Below the pieces are notes generated by a model. The model saw only the letters and a list, made by a program, of their open reading frames with translations, was not told the origin of the DNA and ran no database searches. 64,000 bases of DNA from Streptomyces sp. NRRL WC-3626. GTDB lineage: Bacteria; Actinomycetota; Actinomycetes; Streptomycetales; Streptomycetaceae. The position numbers and the translations under genes were made by a program. Numbering within the stretch: the first letter of the stretch is position 1; the number at the start of each line of letters is the position of its first letter. This document shows positions 24,425 to 34,230 of this stretch, in pieces. Location of the stretch: the NCBI RefSeq assembly GCF_000718785.1, contig NZ_JOCA01000007.1, forward strand, positions 62,001 through 126,000. Direction: 5' to 3'.

Positions 24425-25084
24425 TCAGGCACGGTGCCGGGCGTCCTCCAGGTAGTGCAGCACCGCGGCGACCCGGCGGTCGGTGCGGTCGGTGGGCGCC
24501 AGGTCGAGCTTGGCGAAGATGCTGCGGATGTGCTTGTGGACGGCACCGTCGCTGACGACGAGCCGTTCGGCGATGGCCCCGTTTCCCAGCCCCTCGGCCA
24601 TCAGCGCCAGCACGTCCCGTTCGCGCGGGCTGAGCCGTCCCAGCCGGGCGTCCGGTCGGCTGCGGGTGAGCAGCTGGGCGACGACCTCGGGATCGATGGC
24701 GGTACCGCCCCGCGCCACCCGGTGCAGGGCGTCGAGGAACTCCTCGACCCGGCCGACCCGTTCCTTCAGCAGATAGCCGAGCCGGGCGCTGCCCTGGGCG
24801 AGCAACTCGGTGGCGAACGCCTGCTCCACGTAGGCGGACAGGACCAGGACGGCGAGGCCGGGCCGGCGCCGGCGGGCCTCCACGGCGGCGGTGATCCCCT
24901 CGTCGGTGTGGGTGGGCGGCATCCGGACGTCGACGATGGCGACGTCCGGATCTTCCGCGTCCACGGCGTCCAGGAAGGCGTCGGCGTCCTCGGCCGTGGC
25001 CACCACGTCCAGGGACTCGGCGCGCAGCAGCAGGGCGAGCCCCTCGCGCAGCAGGGCGTCGTCCTCGGCGATCACGATCCGCAT
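24425..25084 (-). CDS. NarL/LuxR-family response regulator
   Basis: About 219 residues. Receiver domain at 1-120 with the phospho-acceptor Asp near 52 (VAIVDVRMPP), acidic pocket EDD at 7-9 and the Lys in LGYLLKERVG. LuxR HTH at about 150-210 (LSPRERDVLALMAEGLGNGAIAERL). It overlaps the kinase gene by 13 nt, so both are translated together. Likely target: the FtsX/ABC genes directly upstream on the same strand. Confidence 0.92.
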   Translation of the reverse strand: MRIVIAEDDALLREGLALLLRAESLDVVATAEDADAFLDAVDAEDPDVAIVDVRMPPTHTDEGITAAVEARRRRPGLAVLVLSAYVEQAFATELLAQGSARLGYLLKERVGRVEEFLDALHRVARGGTAIDPEVVAQLLTRSRPDARLGRLSPRERDVLALMAEGLGNGAIAERLVVSDGAVHKHIRSIFAKLDLAPTDRTDRRVAAVLHYLEDARHRA

Positions 25085-26331
25085 GGCAGGGTCACCTTCA
25101 GGGTGGTGGGGCCGCCGGGCGGGCTGGCCAGTTCCAGTGTTCCGTCGTGCGCCTCGGTGCGGCGGCGGATGCCGGTGAGCCCGGATCCGTTCCGTTCGTC
25201 GGCTCCGCCGTGGCCGTCGTCGTGGATCTCCACGTACAGCCGGTCGTCGAGGCGGCGTACGACGACACCGGCCTCCCGGGCGCCGCTGTGCTTGGCGATG
25301 TTGCTGAGGGCCTCGGCGACCACGAAGTACGCCGTCGCCTCCACCGACGCCGGGCAGCGGCCGGGCACGTCGGTGTCGATGCCGCAGGGCACCGGACAGT
25401 CGGCGGCCAGGGCGGTGAGGGCGTCGGGCAGGCTGCGGTCGGCGAGGACCGGCGGAAGGATGCTGCGGACGACCGCCCGCAGTTCGGCCAGGGCCTGTTC
25501 GGCGGCCTCCTGGGCACGCTCGAGTACGGCGTCCGCCTCGCCGGGATTCCGGGTGAGGGCGCGCCGGGCGGCGCCGAGCAGCACGGTGACGGCGACGATC
25601 CGGTTCTGTGTGCCGTCGTGCAGCGCGCGTTCGACGCGACGGAGTTCGGTGGCGTGGGCGTCGAGCGCGGCGGCGCGGGTGGCGGTGAGTTCGGCGACCC
25701 GCAGGACGAGGTCGGTTCCCGGGTCGGCGGCGAGCAGACGTCGTCCGGGCCATGCCTGGAGCCGCGCGAGGGCGGGGGCGCAGAACACGATGGCGGCGAC
25801 GGTGAGCACGCCGAACAGGGTGACGGCGAGGGCGCCGGGCCAGTCGCGTACGGTCCACCAGCCCAGGGCGGCGGTGGCCTCGCTCTCCGGGAGGAAACGC
25901 CAGTACAGGGGGAAGGTGATGTCGTGTGCCGCGTTGAGGGGGAGGGTGGCGCCGATCAGGCCCAGGAGGAGACCGAGCAGGGCGTGGGCCCAGACCCAGC
26001 GGATCTCGCGGCGTACGGCGCGGTCGGTGAGGGCGGCGCGCAGTCCGGGCGGGGGATCCGGGGGGCTGATGAGTTGCGGGCCCCAGCGGGAGAGACGGGT
26101 TCGCTCGCGGTCGGCGACGGCTCTGGTCGCGTGCAGGGCGGAGGGAAGCAGCAAGAGGCCTACGCCGGCCAGGCAGGCGACGGTGGTCAGGGCCAGCCAC
26201 AGTGCGGCGAGCAGGGCGAGCAGGGCGGTGCCCATGCCGGCGAGGAGGTGTTCCAGGGCGTCCAGGGCGGCTCGGGCCCGAGCGGAAACGGTGCCCGCGC
26301 GACTGCCGGACGTCTCGTCTTGGGTCATCAT
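25072..26331 (-). CDS. Sensor histidine kinase, HisKA_3 type
   Basis: About 419 residues. Four or so N-terminal membrane segments in a sensor domain (LLALLAALWLALTTVACLAGV, then LLGLLLGLIGATL and LFGVLTVAAIVFCA). HisKA_3 phospho-His in ERALHDGTQNRIVAV near residue 220, and a HATPase domain at the end (EALSNIAKHSG N-box, HDDGHGGADERNGSGLTGIRRR). I chose the ATG at 26331 because GGGAGGAGG lies 8 nt upstream; the next codon is also ATG. Pairs with the overlapping response regulator. Confidence 0.92.
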   Translation of the reverse strand: MMTQDETSGSRAGTVSARARAALDALEHLLAGMGTALLALLAALWLALTTVACLAGVGLLLLPSALHATRAVADRERTRLSRWGPQLISPPDPPPGLRAALTDRAVRREIRWVWAHALLGLLLGLIGATLPLNAAHDITFPLYWRFLPESEATAALGWWTVRDWPGALAVTLFGVLTVAAIVFCAPALARLQAWPGRRLLAADPGTDLVLRVAELTATRAAALDAHATELRRVERALHDGTQNRIVAVTVLLGAARRALTRNPGEADAVLERAQEAAEQALAELRAVVRSILPPVLADRSLPDALTALAADCPVPCGIDTDVPGRCPASVEATAYFVVAEALSNIAKHSGAREAGVVVRRLDDRLYVEIHDDGHGGADERNGSGLTGIRRRTEAHDGTLELASPPGGPTTLKVTLPCGS

Positions 26332-26500
26332 CGTCCGTACCTCCTCCCAGGCGGGGAGAATAGGCCACCCGGGCCCGCGCCCGCGTCCACCCGGGCCGCC
26401 CCAGCGGCACGACTGCCCGCGGATCGCGGAGGGCCATGGGCGCTGCCCGAGCCCCCACCGGACGGACAGTGGCGCCGCAGGCATCGGAGCCGGCGCGCGT

Positions 26501-29023
26501 TCACTCGCGGATCGACATGTCCTTGACCGGCGGGGTGCGCAGGAGGTGGTTCGTGGGGAGGATCGTGGCGGTCAGCGACAGGGCCGCCGTGGCGGCGATG
26601 ATCGTCGCCCAGCCCGCGGCCGGGACGTACGGGACGCGTGCGCCCGAGACGGCGTTGACGATCGTCGTCAGGGTGACCGCCGCGATCGCGGTGCCGATCG
26701 CCAGGGACACCCCCAGCAGACCGGCCTGTTCCGCGTGCACCATGCGTCTCACCTGACGGCGGGTGACACCGGCCAGCCGCAGCAGGGACAGCTCCCGCCG
26801 CCGCGCCAGGGCCGCCATCACGAGCGTGTTCGCGGCGGCCAGGACCGCGTACCCGGCCAGGACGGCGACGAGCAGCCTGTTGAGCCAGCCGCTGACGGCC
26901 AGATCCCGCGCGATGTCACCGGTGAGCGTCTCGGTGTCCACCACGGCGGCGGCCGGATACCGCCGCGCGAGATCCGCGAGGGCTCCGTCCGCGCCCGGCG
27001 CGGTACGGATCAGCACCTGATCGTCGAGTCCGGTGACCGTGTGACCGGCCAACGTCCCGGTGTGCAGGGTGACATCCCCGAAACCCCACCCGCGTGAATA
27101 CAGCGCGACCACCCGCAGAGTGACAGGCGTGCCGTCGCCGAGCCACAGCTCTGCCTCGTCCCCGAGCCGCCACCCGGCGGCGTCCGCCTGCGCGGTGGAC
27201 ACGGCCACCGTGTCCGGCCGCAGTGCGACGAGGCTGCCCGACCGGACCCCGAGGTCCATCGTCCGCTCCACCCCCACAGGGTCGATGCCCTGCGCGACCA
27301 CGGCCTGCGCCTCGAGTTCGCCCGGTACGACGACGGAGGTACGGCGCACCCCGGTCGCGGCGAGCACGCCGGGGATGCGGCGGGCCTCGGCCGTGGCGGA
27401 GGCGGGCAGCCCCGCGGCGCCGGTCAGGGCGTGCTGGGCGAGGATGCCGTCACGGCTCTGGACGACGGTCTGCCGCTGGAGGTTGTCCTGGAGGAACCAG
27501 ACGGTGCCGCCGAAACCGACGGAAAGGACCAGCGCGGTGAGGACGGCGACCATGCCGCGTGCGTTGGCCCGCAGATTCGCGGCGGCGAGGTACCCGCTGT
27601 CGCCCCAGACCCCCCGCAGCACGGGCGCGAGCAGCCGGGCCGCGCCCTGGTTGATCCACGGCGCCAGCAGCGCGATCCCGAGCACGAAGAGGTAGAGCAT
27701 GCCGACGGCGGCGCCCATCGCGGTCTGGCCGTCGGTGGCCCCGGTGAGGCCGATGAGGGACACGGCCGAGGCGAGGCACACCAGACCCGTGACGGCACGC
27801 GCCCTGCTGCCGAGCCCGGGCTCGACGGCGGCCTCCCCGAGCGCCTCGGTGGGCCGGATCCGGGTGACGCGCAGGGAGGCGATCCACACGGAGAGGAGAG
27901 CGACGACGGCGACGGCGCCCAGCACGGCCGCCGCGGACAACACCCCTCCCCGGACGACGAACCCGTCGGGCACGAACTCCCGGGACACCAGCTCGTCGCG
28001 GATGTGTCCCGTGGCGAACAGCCCCACCGGAACGCCCACCGCGGCGGCGGCCGACGCGAGCAGGCCCACTTCCGCGAGGAGCATCCCCCGCAGCTGGCCC
28101 GGAGTGGCCGCGACGGCCCGCAGCAGGGCGAGGTCGCGCCGCCGGTGCCGTACGGACAGACCGACGGTCCCGGCGACGACGAAGACGACGATCATCGCCG
28201 CGTACCCGGCGAACGCGCCGCCGGCCTGGAGGGTGAACGCCCGTGCGGCGGCGGCCTCGGGCTGTGCGGCCAGCCCGCGCTCGTCACCGGTGTACGTGGT
28301 GGAGTCCGCACCGTCCGCCATCCGGCGTACCGCGTCGACGACGGCGGAGCGGTCGGCATCCGGTTCGGTGAGGACGCCGATGGCGTCGAAGCGGCCGGCG
28401 TGGGGGTCGAGCCGGGCCGCTCGCGCGTCGGTGAAGAACACCTCGGCCCGCTCCCCCGTCGCGCCGTCCGCCTCGACGACACCGCACACCCGGTACGGCC
28501 GGCTCTCGCCTCCGGTGATGAGGTCCGTGCGGTCGCCGGGCGCGAGCCCCATGTGGTCGGCGAACCGGGCGTCGACGGCGATCTCCCCATCCGCGCGCGG
28601 GGGTTCGCCCGACACGAGCCGGTAGGGGGCGAGAGCGGCGCTCGCCCAGCCATGCCCCGCGGCGGGCAGGTCCGGGGCGCTCGTCGGGGTGACCGCAATC
28701 AGGCGGTCCCCCACCGCCCGTTCCACACCCGGCACTTCGGCGAGCTTCGAAGCCAACGCGGCGTCGACGGCTCCGCGTTCGGGAAGCGTCACGGTGGTGT
28801 ACTCGGTCTCACCGAACACCGTCGGTCCGGCCACCCGCAGTTCGCGATCGGCGACAACGGCGGCCGTGGCACCGAAGCGTCCCGGCTCGCCGTGGTAGTG
28901 CCGGCCGGACTCCACGAGGAGGGCGCAGGTCATCAGAACGGCGACACCGGCGGCGAGCGCGACGAACGTGGCGGCGAAGCCGGCCTTGCGGAAGCGCACC
29001 ATCTGCGCGGCCAGTCGGAGCAC
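26501..29023 (-). CDS. FtsX-family ABC transporter permease
   Basis: 840 residues, two FtsX units. An N-terminal membrane segment and a large extracellular MacB_PCD-like domain (about 50-250) are followed by three helices (about 270-400), then a hydrophobic middle, a second extracellular domain (about 530-720) and three final helices. Ten membrane spans in total is the usual layout for Streptomyces efflux permeases of this kind. The start is a GTG 3 nt after the ATPase stop. It probably exports or removes a lipid-active compound such as a peptide antibiotic; the substrate is unknown. Confidence 0.88.
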   Translation of the reverse strand: MLRLAAQMVRFRKAGFAATFVALAAGVAVLMTCALLVESGRHYHGEPGRFGATAAVVADRELRVAGPTVFGETEYTTVTLPERGAVDAALASKLAEVPGVERAVGDRLIAVTPTSAPDLPAAGHGWASAALAPYRLVSGEPPRADGEIAVDARFADHMGLAPGDRTDLITGGESRPYRVCGVVEADGATGERAEVFFTDARAARLDPHAGRFDAIGVLTEPDADRSAVVDAVRRMADGADSTTYTGDERGLAAQPEAAAARAFTLQAGGAFAGYAAMIVVFVVAGTVGLSVRHRRRDLALLRAVAATPGQLRGMLLAEVGLLASAAAAVGVPVGLFATGHIRDELVSREFVPDGFVVRGGVLSAAAVLGAVAVVALLSVWIASLRVTRIRPTEALGEAAVEPGLGSRARAVTGLVCLASAVSLIGLTGATDGQTAMGAAVGMLYLFVLGIALLAPWINQGAARLLAPVLRGVWGDSGYLAAANLRANARGMVAVLTALVLSVGFGGTVWFLQDNLQRQTVVQSRDGILAQHALTGAAGLPASATAEARRIPGVLAATGVRRTSVVVPGELEAQAVVAQGIDPVGVERTMDLGVRSGSLVALRPDTVAVSTAQADAAGWRLGDEAELWLGDGTPVTLRVVALYSRGWGFGDVTLHTGTLAGHTVTGLDDQVLIRTAPGADGALADLARRYPAAAVVDTETLTGDIARDLAVSGWLNRLLVAVLAGYAVLAAANTLVMAALARRRELSLLRLAGVTRRQVRRMVHAEQAGLLGVSLAIGTAIAAVTLTTIVNAVSGARVPYVPAAGWATIIAATAALSLTATILPTNHLLRTPPVKDMSIRE

Positions 29024-29026
29024 GGT

Positions 29027-29791
29027 TCAGCCCTCCCGGCTCGCGACGGGATGCCGGCGGCCCAGCAGTGCCAGGTGCTCGGCGATCCGCTCGGCGCCGG
29101 GCTGTGCCATGTCCCGTACGATCCGCCCGTCGGCGAGGACCAGCACACGGTCGGCGTACGACGCGGCGACGGGGTCGTGGGTCACCATGACGACGGTCTG
29201 CCCGAACTGGTCGACCGCGGACCGCAGCAGGGCGAGGACGTCGGCGGCGGTCCGGGTGTCCAGGGCCCCGGTGGGTTCGTCGCAGAAGATCACCTCGGGC
29301 CGGGTGACGAGTGCCCGGGCGATGGCGACGCGCTGCTGCTGGCCGCCGGAGAGCTGGGCGGGCCGGTGCCGGAGCCGGTCGCCGAGTCCGACCCGTGCGA
29401 TCACCTCGGCCACCCAGTCCGGTTCCGGCCGACGGCCGGACAGCCGGGAGGGCAGCAGGATGTTCTGCTCCACGTTGAGCGCGCCCACCAGGTTGAACGC
29501 CTGGAAGACGAACCCGACGCGGCTGCGCCGCAGTTCGGTCAGCCGCTTCTCCGGCATCGACGACAGATCGGTGCCTCCGAGCCGTATCGTCCCCGAGTCC
29601 GGCCGGTCCAGTCCGGCCGCACAGTGCAGCAGGGTGCTCTTGCCGGAACCGGAGGGCCCCATCACGGCGGTCGCCGTGCCGCGCATGAACACGGCGCTCA
29701 CATCGTCCAGCGCCACGACCGGCGGGTCACCGCCGTAGGTCCTGTGTACATGGTCGAGGCCGACGGCGACGTCGGCCGGGGTCAGTGACAT
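29027..29791 (-). CDS. ABC transporter ATP-binding protein (LolD/MacB type)
   Basis: About 254 residues. Walker A GPSGSGKST near 45, Q-loop FVFQAFNLVGALNVEQN, signature LSGGQQQRVAIARAL, Walker B VIFCDEPTGALD, H-loop VTHDP. All motifs are intact. The ATG at 29791 is supported by the usual distance to VGLDHVHRTYGG. It is the first gene of a likely ATPase-permease-kinase-regulator run on the minus strand, although 169 nt separate the permease and kinase genes. Confidence 0.93.
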   Translation of the reverse strand: MSLTPADVAVGLDHVHRTYGGDPPVVALDDVSAVFMRGTATAVMGPSGSGKSTLLHCAAGLDRPDSGTIRLGGTDLSSMPEKRLTELRRSRVGFVFQAFNLVGALNVEQNILLPSRLSGRRPEPDWVAEVIARVGLGDRLRHRPAQLSGGQQQRVAIARALVTRPEVIFCDEPTGALDTRTAADVLALLRSAVDQFGQTVVMVTHDPVAASYADRVLVLADGRIVRDMAQPGAERIAEHLALLGRRHPVASREG

Positions 29792-30135
29792 GGTGGGGCG
29801 CCTTCCGGGCGGATCTCGTTGCTGTTCCACCCCGACGGTACGAAGGGCGCGGCCCGCGGCCCATCCAGCCAGGGCCCCGATCATGGTGGTGCAGGCACTA
29901 CCCGCGCCGGTGGCGGTACATCACGGCCGGCCACGCGCCGTTCGCCCTGGTCCCGCACGGGTTCGCCGGCGGACGCGCGCGGCCGCAGGTCAACGGAAGA
30001 TCACCTACCGGTCTCGGCGGGCCCTTCCCGTGCCCTCTTCGAGACTCACCCGCAACGCTTCGTACCGCACGTTCCCGCCCCCCGCTCCGTCACAGTCACT
30101 GAGGTCGGCGTCGACCAGGCGAGGGGACACGGACG
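29792..30135. other. 344-nt divergent intergenic region, no gene seen
   Basis: Lies between the ABC ATPase (minus) and the VWA lipoprotein (plus) and must hold both promoters. Open frames here lack a ribosome site and protein-like composition. I see no clear -35/-10 pair or palindrome. Confidence 0.5.
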
Positions 30136-31704
30136 ATGAAGCGGTACGGGACACGACGGCTGGGCGGAGCGGTGCTCGCCCTCACGGCGGCGAGCGGTCT
30201 GCTGCTCACCGGATGCGGCGGGGGCGTCGACGGCGACTCCAAGGTGAGCGACTCCTCCTACGACCGGGGGGCGGACGGTGCGCCGCCCGCCCCCGACCGC
30301 GGCTCGGGAGGGCGGTACGAGGGTGATCGGCGCGAGGGCGAGCAGGAATCCCGTGAGGTCGCCCCCGAACCCGACCATCTGTCGACGTTCGCGCTGGACG
30401 TCGACACCGCCTCGTACGGCTATGCCCGCCGCACCCTCTCCGAGGGCCGGCTGCCCGCCCCGTCGACCGTGCGTCCCGAGGAGTTCGTCAACAGCTTCCG
30501 GCAGGACTACGAGCGTCCCGGCGGCGACGGTTTCACGGTCACCGTGGACGGCGCCCGCACCGAGGACGAGGACTGGTCGCTGGTCCGGGTGGGTCTGGCG
30601 ACCCGGGCCGCCGAACCGGACGGTGAACGCCCGCCCGCCGCCCTGACGTTCGTCGTCGACATCTCGGGCTCGATGGCGGAACCGGGCCGTCTCGACCTCG
30701 CGCGGGACTCCCTCGCCACCATGACGGACCGACTGCGCGACGACGACTCGGTGGCCATCGTCACCTTCAGCGACGAGGCCGAGACCGTCCTGCCGATGAC
30801 CCGGCTGGACGGCGGCCGCGGCGAGATCCACGACGCCATCGACAGCCTGGAGCCGACGGACTCCACCAACCTCGAGGCCGGTGTGGACACCGGGTACGAG
30901 ACCGCCGTCGAGGGACTGCGCGAGGGCGCCACCAACCGGGTCGTGCTGGTCTCGGACGCGCTCGCCAACACCGGTGCGACGGAGGCCGACACGATTCTCG
31001 AACGGATCGCACAGGCCCGCCGCGAGCACGGTGTGACCCTGTTCGGGGTCGGTGTCGGCAGTGACTACGGCGACGCGCTCATGGAGCAGCTCGCCGACCG
31101 GGGCGACGGCCACACGGTGTACGTGTCCGACGAGGAGGACGCCCGTGAGGTGTTCTGCGAACAGCTGCCGCGCAACATCGAGCTGACGGCCCGTGACGCC
31201 AAGGCGCAGGTGGCCTTCGATCCGGAGACGGTGGCCGAGTTCCGGCTCGTCGGCTACGACAACCGGCGGGTGGCCGACGAGGACTTCAGGGACGACCGGG
31301 TCGACGGCGGCGAGGTCGGCCCCGGCCACACCGTGACCGCCCTGTACGCGGTGCGCACCCGCTCCGGTGCCGGAGGTCATCTGGCGACGGCCACCGTGCG
31401 CTGGCTGGACCCCGACAGCCGCGCTCCGCACGAGGAGACGGGCGACCTGGAGACGGGCGGCCTGGCCGACTCCGTGTGGAGCGCGCCGCGCGGTCTGACG
31501 GTGACCGCGACCGCCGCCTACTTCGCCGACGCCCTGCGCTCGTACGACCACCGTCACAGCGCGCTGCCGGGCGCCCCCGCGCTCGGTGAACTCTCCGCAC
31601 GGGCTGACGACTTGGCGGACCGGACGGAGGACGAGGACATCCGTGGGCTGGCCGGGGCGATCCGCGAGGCGGACCGTCTGGACCGGTCGCGGACCATTGA
31701 CTGA
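30136..31704 (+). CDS. VWA-domain lipoprotein (YfbK-like)
   Basis: 522 residues. Lipoprotein signal with lipobox LLTGC at Cys 27, then a charged, disordered stretch (about 28-75). A YfbK N-terminal domain (TFALDVDTASYGYARRTL, then VRPEEFVNSFRQDY) is followed by a von Willebrand A domain at about 170-340 with an intact MIDAS (FVVDISGSMAEPGRL; DSTNLEAG; VLVSDALANTGATEAD), and a C-terminal DUF3520-like part. Exported and lipid-anchored; it likely binds a protein partner through the metal site. The function is unknown in Streptomyces. Confidence 0.85.
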   Translation: MKRYGTRRLGGAVLALTAASGLLLTGCGGGVDGDSKVSDSSYDRGADGAPPAPDRGSGGRYEGDRREGEQESREVAPEPDHLSTFALDVDTASYGYARRTLSEGRLPAPSTVRPEEFVNSFRQDYERPGGDGFTVTVDGARTEDEDWSLVRVGLATRAAEPDGERPPAALTFVVDISGSMAEPGRLDLARDSLATMTDRLRDDDSVAIVTFSDEAETVLPMTRLDGGRGEIHDAIDSLEPTDSTNLEAGVDTGYETAVEGLREGATNRVVLVSDALANTGATEADTILERIAQARREHGVTLFGVGVGSDYGDALMEQLADRGDGHTVYVSDEEDAREVFCEQLPRNIELTARDAKAQVAFDPETVAEFRLVGYDNRRVADEDFRDDRVDGGEVGPGHTVTALYAVRTRSGAGGHLATATVRWLDPDSRAPHEETGDLETGGLADSVWSAPRGLTVTATAAYFADALRSYDHRHSALPGAPALGELSARADDLADRTEDEDIRGLAGAIREADRLDRSRTID

Positions 31705-31778
31705 TTCCTACGCACGGGTAAGTTGACTCCCGAGTAAGTAAGTGGGTACGACAGCATCAGTCGCGACCGGGAGCCGTC

Positions 31779-33695
31779 ATGGGCGTACACAGGGATCTGA
31801 AACGGGCGAGGCGACGCGCGGATCCGGCGGGCCGGACCCGGGTCGGGACGGTCCTGGACGAACACGGCGTCGTGCGTGAGGCCCGTACGGCGGCTCTCGC
31901 CGCGCGGACGGTCACCGGCAGTACCGCCGACATCCCGTTCACCAACGCGGCCGAGGCCCCGGACGCGGTGGTGCTGCGGCGCGAGGAGGGCGGCGTCTGG
32001 CGTCCGGTGACGGCGGCGGCCTTCGCCCGGGAGGTCACCGCCGTGGCCAAGGGGCTGATCGCCGCCGGCCTCGAGCCGGGCGACCGGGTCGCCGTGATGT
32101 CCCGTACGCGCTACGAGTGGACGGTGCTGGACTTCGCGATCTGGTCGGCCGGCGGCGTCACCGTGCCGGTCTACGCCACCTCTTCGGCGGAACAGGTGGA
32201 GTGGATCGTCCGTGACTCCGGCGCCCGGTACATCGTCACGGAGACCGCGCAGAACACCGCCACCGTCACCACCGGCACCGCAGCCCACCCCCGGCCGCCG
32301 CGCGTGTGGGAACTGGACGCGGACGCCCTCTTCGAACTCACCGCGCTCGGCCGGGACGTACCCGACGAGGAGGTCACCGCGCGCCGTACGGCACTGACCC
32401 CGAAGACCGTGGCGACCCTCTGCTACACCTCCGGCACCACCGGGCGCCCCAAGGGCTGCGTCCTCACCCACGCCAACCTGCACGCCGAGGCCGCGAACAC
32501 GGTCGAACTGCTGCACCCGGTCTTCGAGGAGGTCACCGACCAGGTCGCCTCGACCCTGCTCTTCCTCCCGCTCGCCCACATTCTCGGCCGCACCATCCAG
32601 ATCGCCTGTCTGCTCGCCCGTATCGAGATCGGCCACTGCCCGAGCATCAAGCCCGCCGAACTGCGGCCCGCGCTCAAGGCGTTCCGCCCCACCTTCCTCG
32701 TCGGCGTCCCCTATCTCTTCGAGAAGATCCACGACACCGGCCGGGCCACCGCCGAGAAGATCGGCCGGGGCGCCTCCTTCGAGCGGGCCCACCGCGTCGC
32801 GGTCCGCTTCGGCGAGGCGCACCTCGACAGGTCCCTGGGCCGCGGCAAGGGCCCGGGCCCCGGTCTGTACGCGGCCTGGGCGCTGTACGACCTGCTGGTG
32901 TACCGGCGGGTACGCAAGGAACTCGGCGGGCGGGCGCGGTACGCCATCAGCGGCGGCTCCCCGCTGGAGCGCGACCTCAACCTCTTCTTCTACGCGGCCG
33001 GGATCATGATCTACGAGGGGTACGGCCTGACCGAGACCACCGCCGCCGCGACCCTCGTCCCGCCGCTGAGCCCCCGCCCGGGGACGGTCGGTCTCCCGGT
33101 CCCCGGTACGGCGGTCCGGATCGCCGGCGACGGCGAGGTGCGGATCAGCGGCGGCATCGTCTTCGGCTCCTACTGGAACGACCCGGACGCCACCGGCGAG
33201 GTGCTCGACGACGGCTGGTTCGCCACCGGTGACCTCGGATCCCTCGACGAGGACGGCTATCTGACCATCACCGGCCGCAAGAAGGACATCCTCGTCACCT
33301 CCGGCGGCAAGAACGTCTCCCCCGCCGTCCTGGAGGACCGGCTGCGCAGCCGCCCGCCGGTGGGGCAGTGCCTGGTCGTCGGCGACAACCGGCCGTTCGT
33401 GGCCGCGCTGATCACCCTCGATCCGGAGACGGTCGCCCACTGGCTGGCGGTGCGCAAGATGCCCGCCGGCACGCCGGTGTCCGAGATCGTGCGCGACCCC
33501 CGGATGCGCGCCGATGTCCAGAGGGCCGTCGACTACGCCAACGAGGCCGTGTCCCGCGCGGAGTCCATCCGTGCCTTCACCCTGATCGAGGGCGAGTTCA
33601 CCGAGGAGAACGGCCTGCTGACACCGTCGCTCAAGGTCAAACGGCGGGCGGCGCAGGAGGCGTACGCGAAGGAGATCGAGGCGCTGTACTCCTGA
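31779..33695 (+). CDS. Long-chain fatty-acid-CoA ligase (AMP-forming)
   Basis: 638 residues. AMP-binding P-loop YTSGTTGRPKGCVLTH near 215, GYGLTETTAAAT near 410, the ATP/ribose motif GWFATGDLGSLDEDGYLTITGRKKD (spread over about 480-505) and the catalytic Lys region near the C-terminus (LTPSLKVKRR). It resembles FadD15-type synthetases that activate C14-C18 fatty acids. The start is ATG 31779. Its 3' end overlaps the convergent DUF1990 gene by 59 nt. Confidence 0.9.
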   Translation: MGVHRDLKRARRRADPAGRTRVGTVLDEHGVVREARTAALAARTVTGSTADIPFTNAAEAPDAVVLRREEGGVWRPVTAAAFAREVTAVAKGLIAAGLEPGDRVAVMSRTRYEWTVLDFAIWSAGGVTVPVYATSSAEQVEWIVRDSGARYIVTETAQNTATVTTGTAAHPRPPRVWELDADALFELTALGRDVPDEEVTARRTALTPKTVATLCYTSGTTGRPKGCVLTHANLHAEAANTVELLHPVFEEVTDQVASTLLFLPLAHILGRTIQIACLLARIEIGHCPSIKPAELRPALKAFRPTFLVGVPYLFEKIHDTGRATAEKIGRGASFERAHRVAVRFGEAHLDRSLGRGKGPGPGLYAAWALYDLLVYRRVRKELGGRARYAISGGSPLERDLNLFFYAAGIMIYEGYGLTETTAAATLVPPLSPRPGTVGLPVPGTAVRIAGDGEVRISGGIVFGSYWNDPDATGEVLDDGWFATGDLGSLDEDGYLTITGRKKDILVTSGGKNVSPAVLEDRLRSRPPVGQCLVVGDNRPFVAALITLDPETVAHWLAVRKMPAGTPVSEIVRDPRMRADVQRAVDYANEAVSRAESIRAFTLIEGEFTEENGLLTPSLKVKRRAAQEAYAKEIEALYS

Positions 33696-34230
33696 CCCCG
33701 GGGTTCCGCAGGGCACGGAGGTAGCGGCGGCGGACGTGGAGCTGGGCCAGCAGGAGAACGGGGAAGAGCGGGCGCCAGGGGCCGGCCGGCGCCGCCCGGG
33801 TCAGGGAGCGCAGGGTGAGCAGGACCCGGCCGTCGTCCTCCCGGTGCACGATGAAGGCCTCCTCCCCGCTGACGGGGTGGCCCCGGCGGGTGCCGTAGGC
33901 GAAACCGCACCGGTTCCCGGTCTCGACCACGGCGACGACCTCGACCGGTTCACGGACGACGCACCGGCCTCGGCCCGCCGTGACCGTGTAGCGCCCGCGC
34001 TCGCGGGCGTCGATCACGCCTCCGTCGGCCGGGGCGACGGTGAAGCCGCTGCGGCGTTTGACCTCCCACCGCAGCACCGCCTTCCTGGCGGAGTTCCAGG
34101 CGTCCTCTCCCCGTCCGATCGTCACGCTTGTCTCGAACCGGCGGAAGCCCTGCGGGGACGCGGTCCAGTCCGGGTTCTGCGGGGCGGTGGCGCCGCGGGG
34201 GGCGTAGGTGAGGCCGGCGTTCTCATCCAT
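33637..34230 (-). CDS. DUF1990-family protein
   Basis: 197 residues. The DUF1990 pattern is readable: LTYAPRGATA at the N-terminus, QGFRRFETSVTIGRGEDAWNSARKAVL, FAYGTRRGHPVSGEEAFIVHREDDGRVLLTLRSLTRA and the terminal LHVRRRYLRALR. The last ~20 residues (GVRSTAPRSPSRTPPAPPAV) run antisense into the acyl-CoA ligase gene and look like a fortuitous extension caused by loss of an earlier stop. Its start overlaps the stop of the aminotransferase gene by 8 nt, so they are probably co-transcribed. Function unknown. Confidence 0.82.
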   Translation of the reverse strand: MDENAGLTYAPRGATAPQNPDWTASPQGFRRFETSVTIGRGEDAWNSARKAVLRWEVKRRSGFTVAPADGGVIDARERGRYTVTAGRGRCVVREPVEVVAVVETGNRCGFAYGTRRGHPVSGEEAFIVHREDDGRVLLTLRSLTRAAPAGPWRPLFPVLLLAQLHVRRRYLRALRNPGVRSTAPRSPSRTPPAPPAV

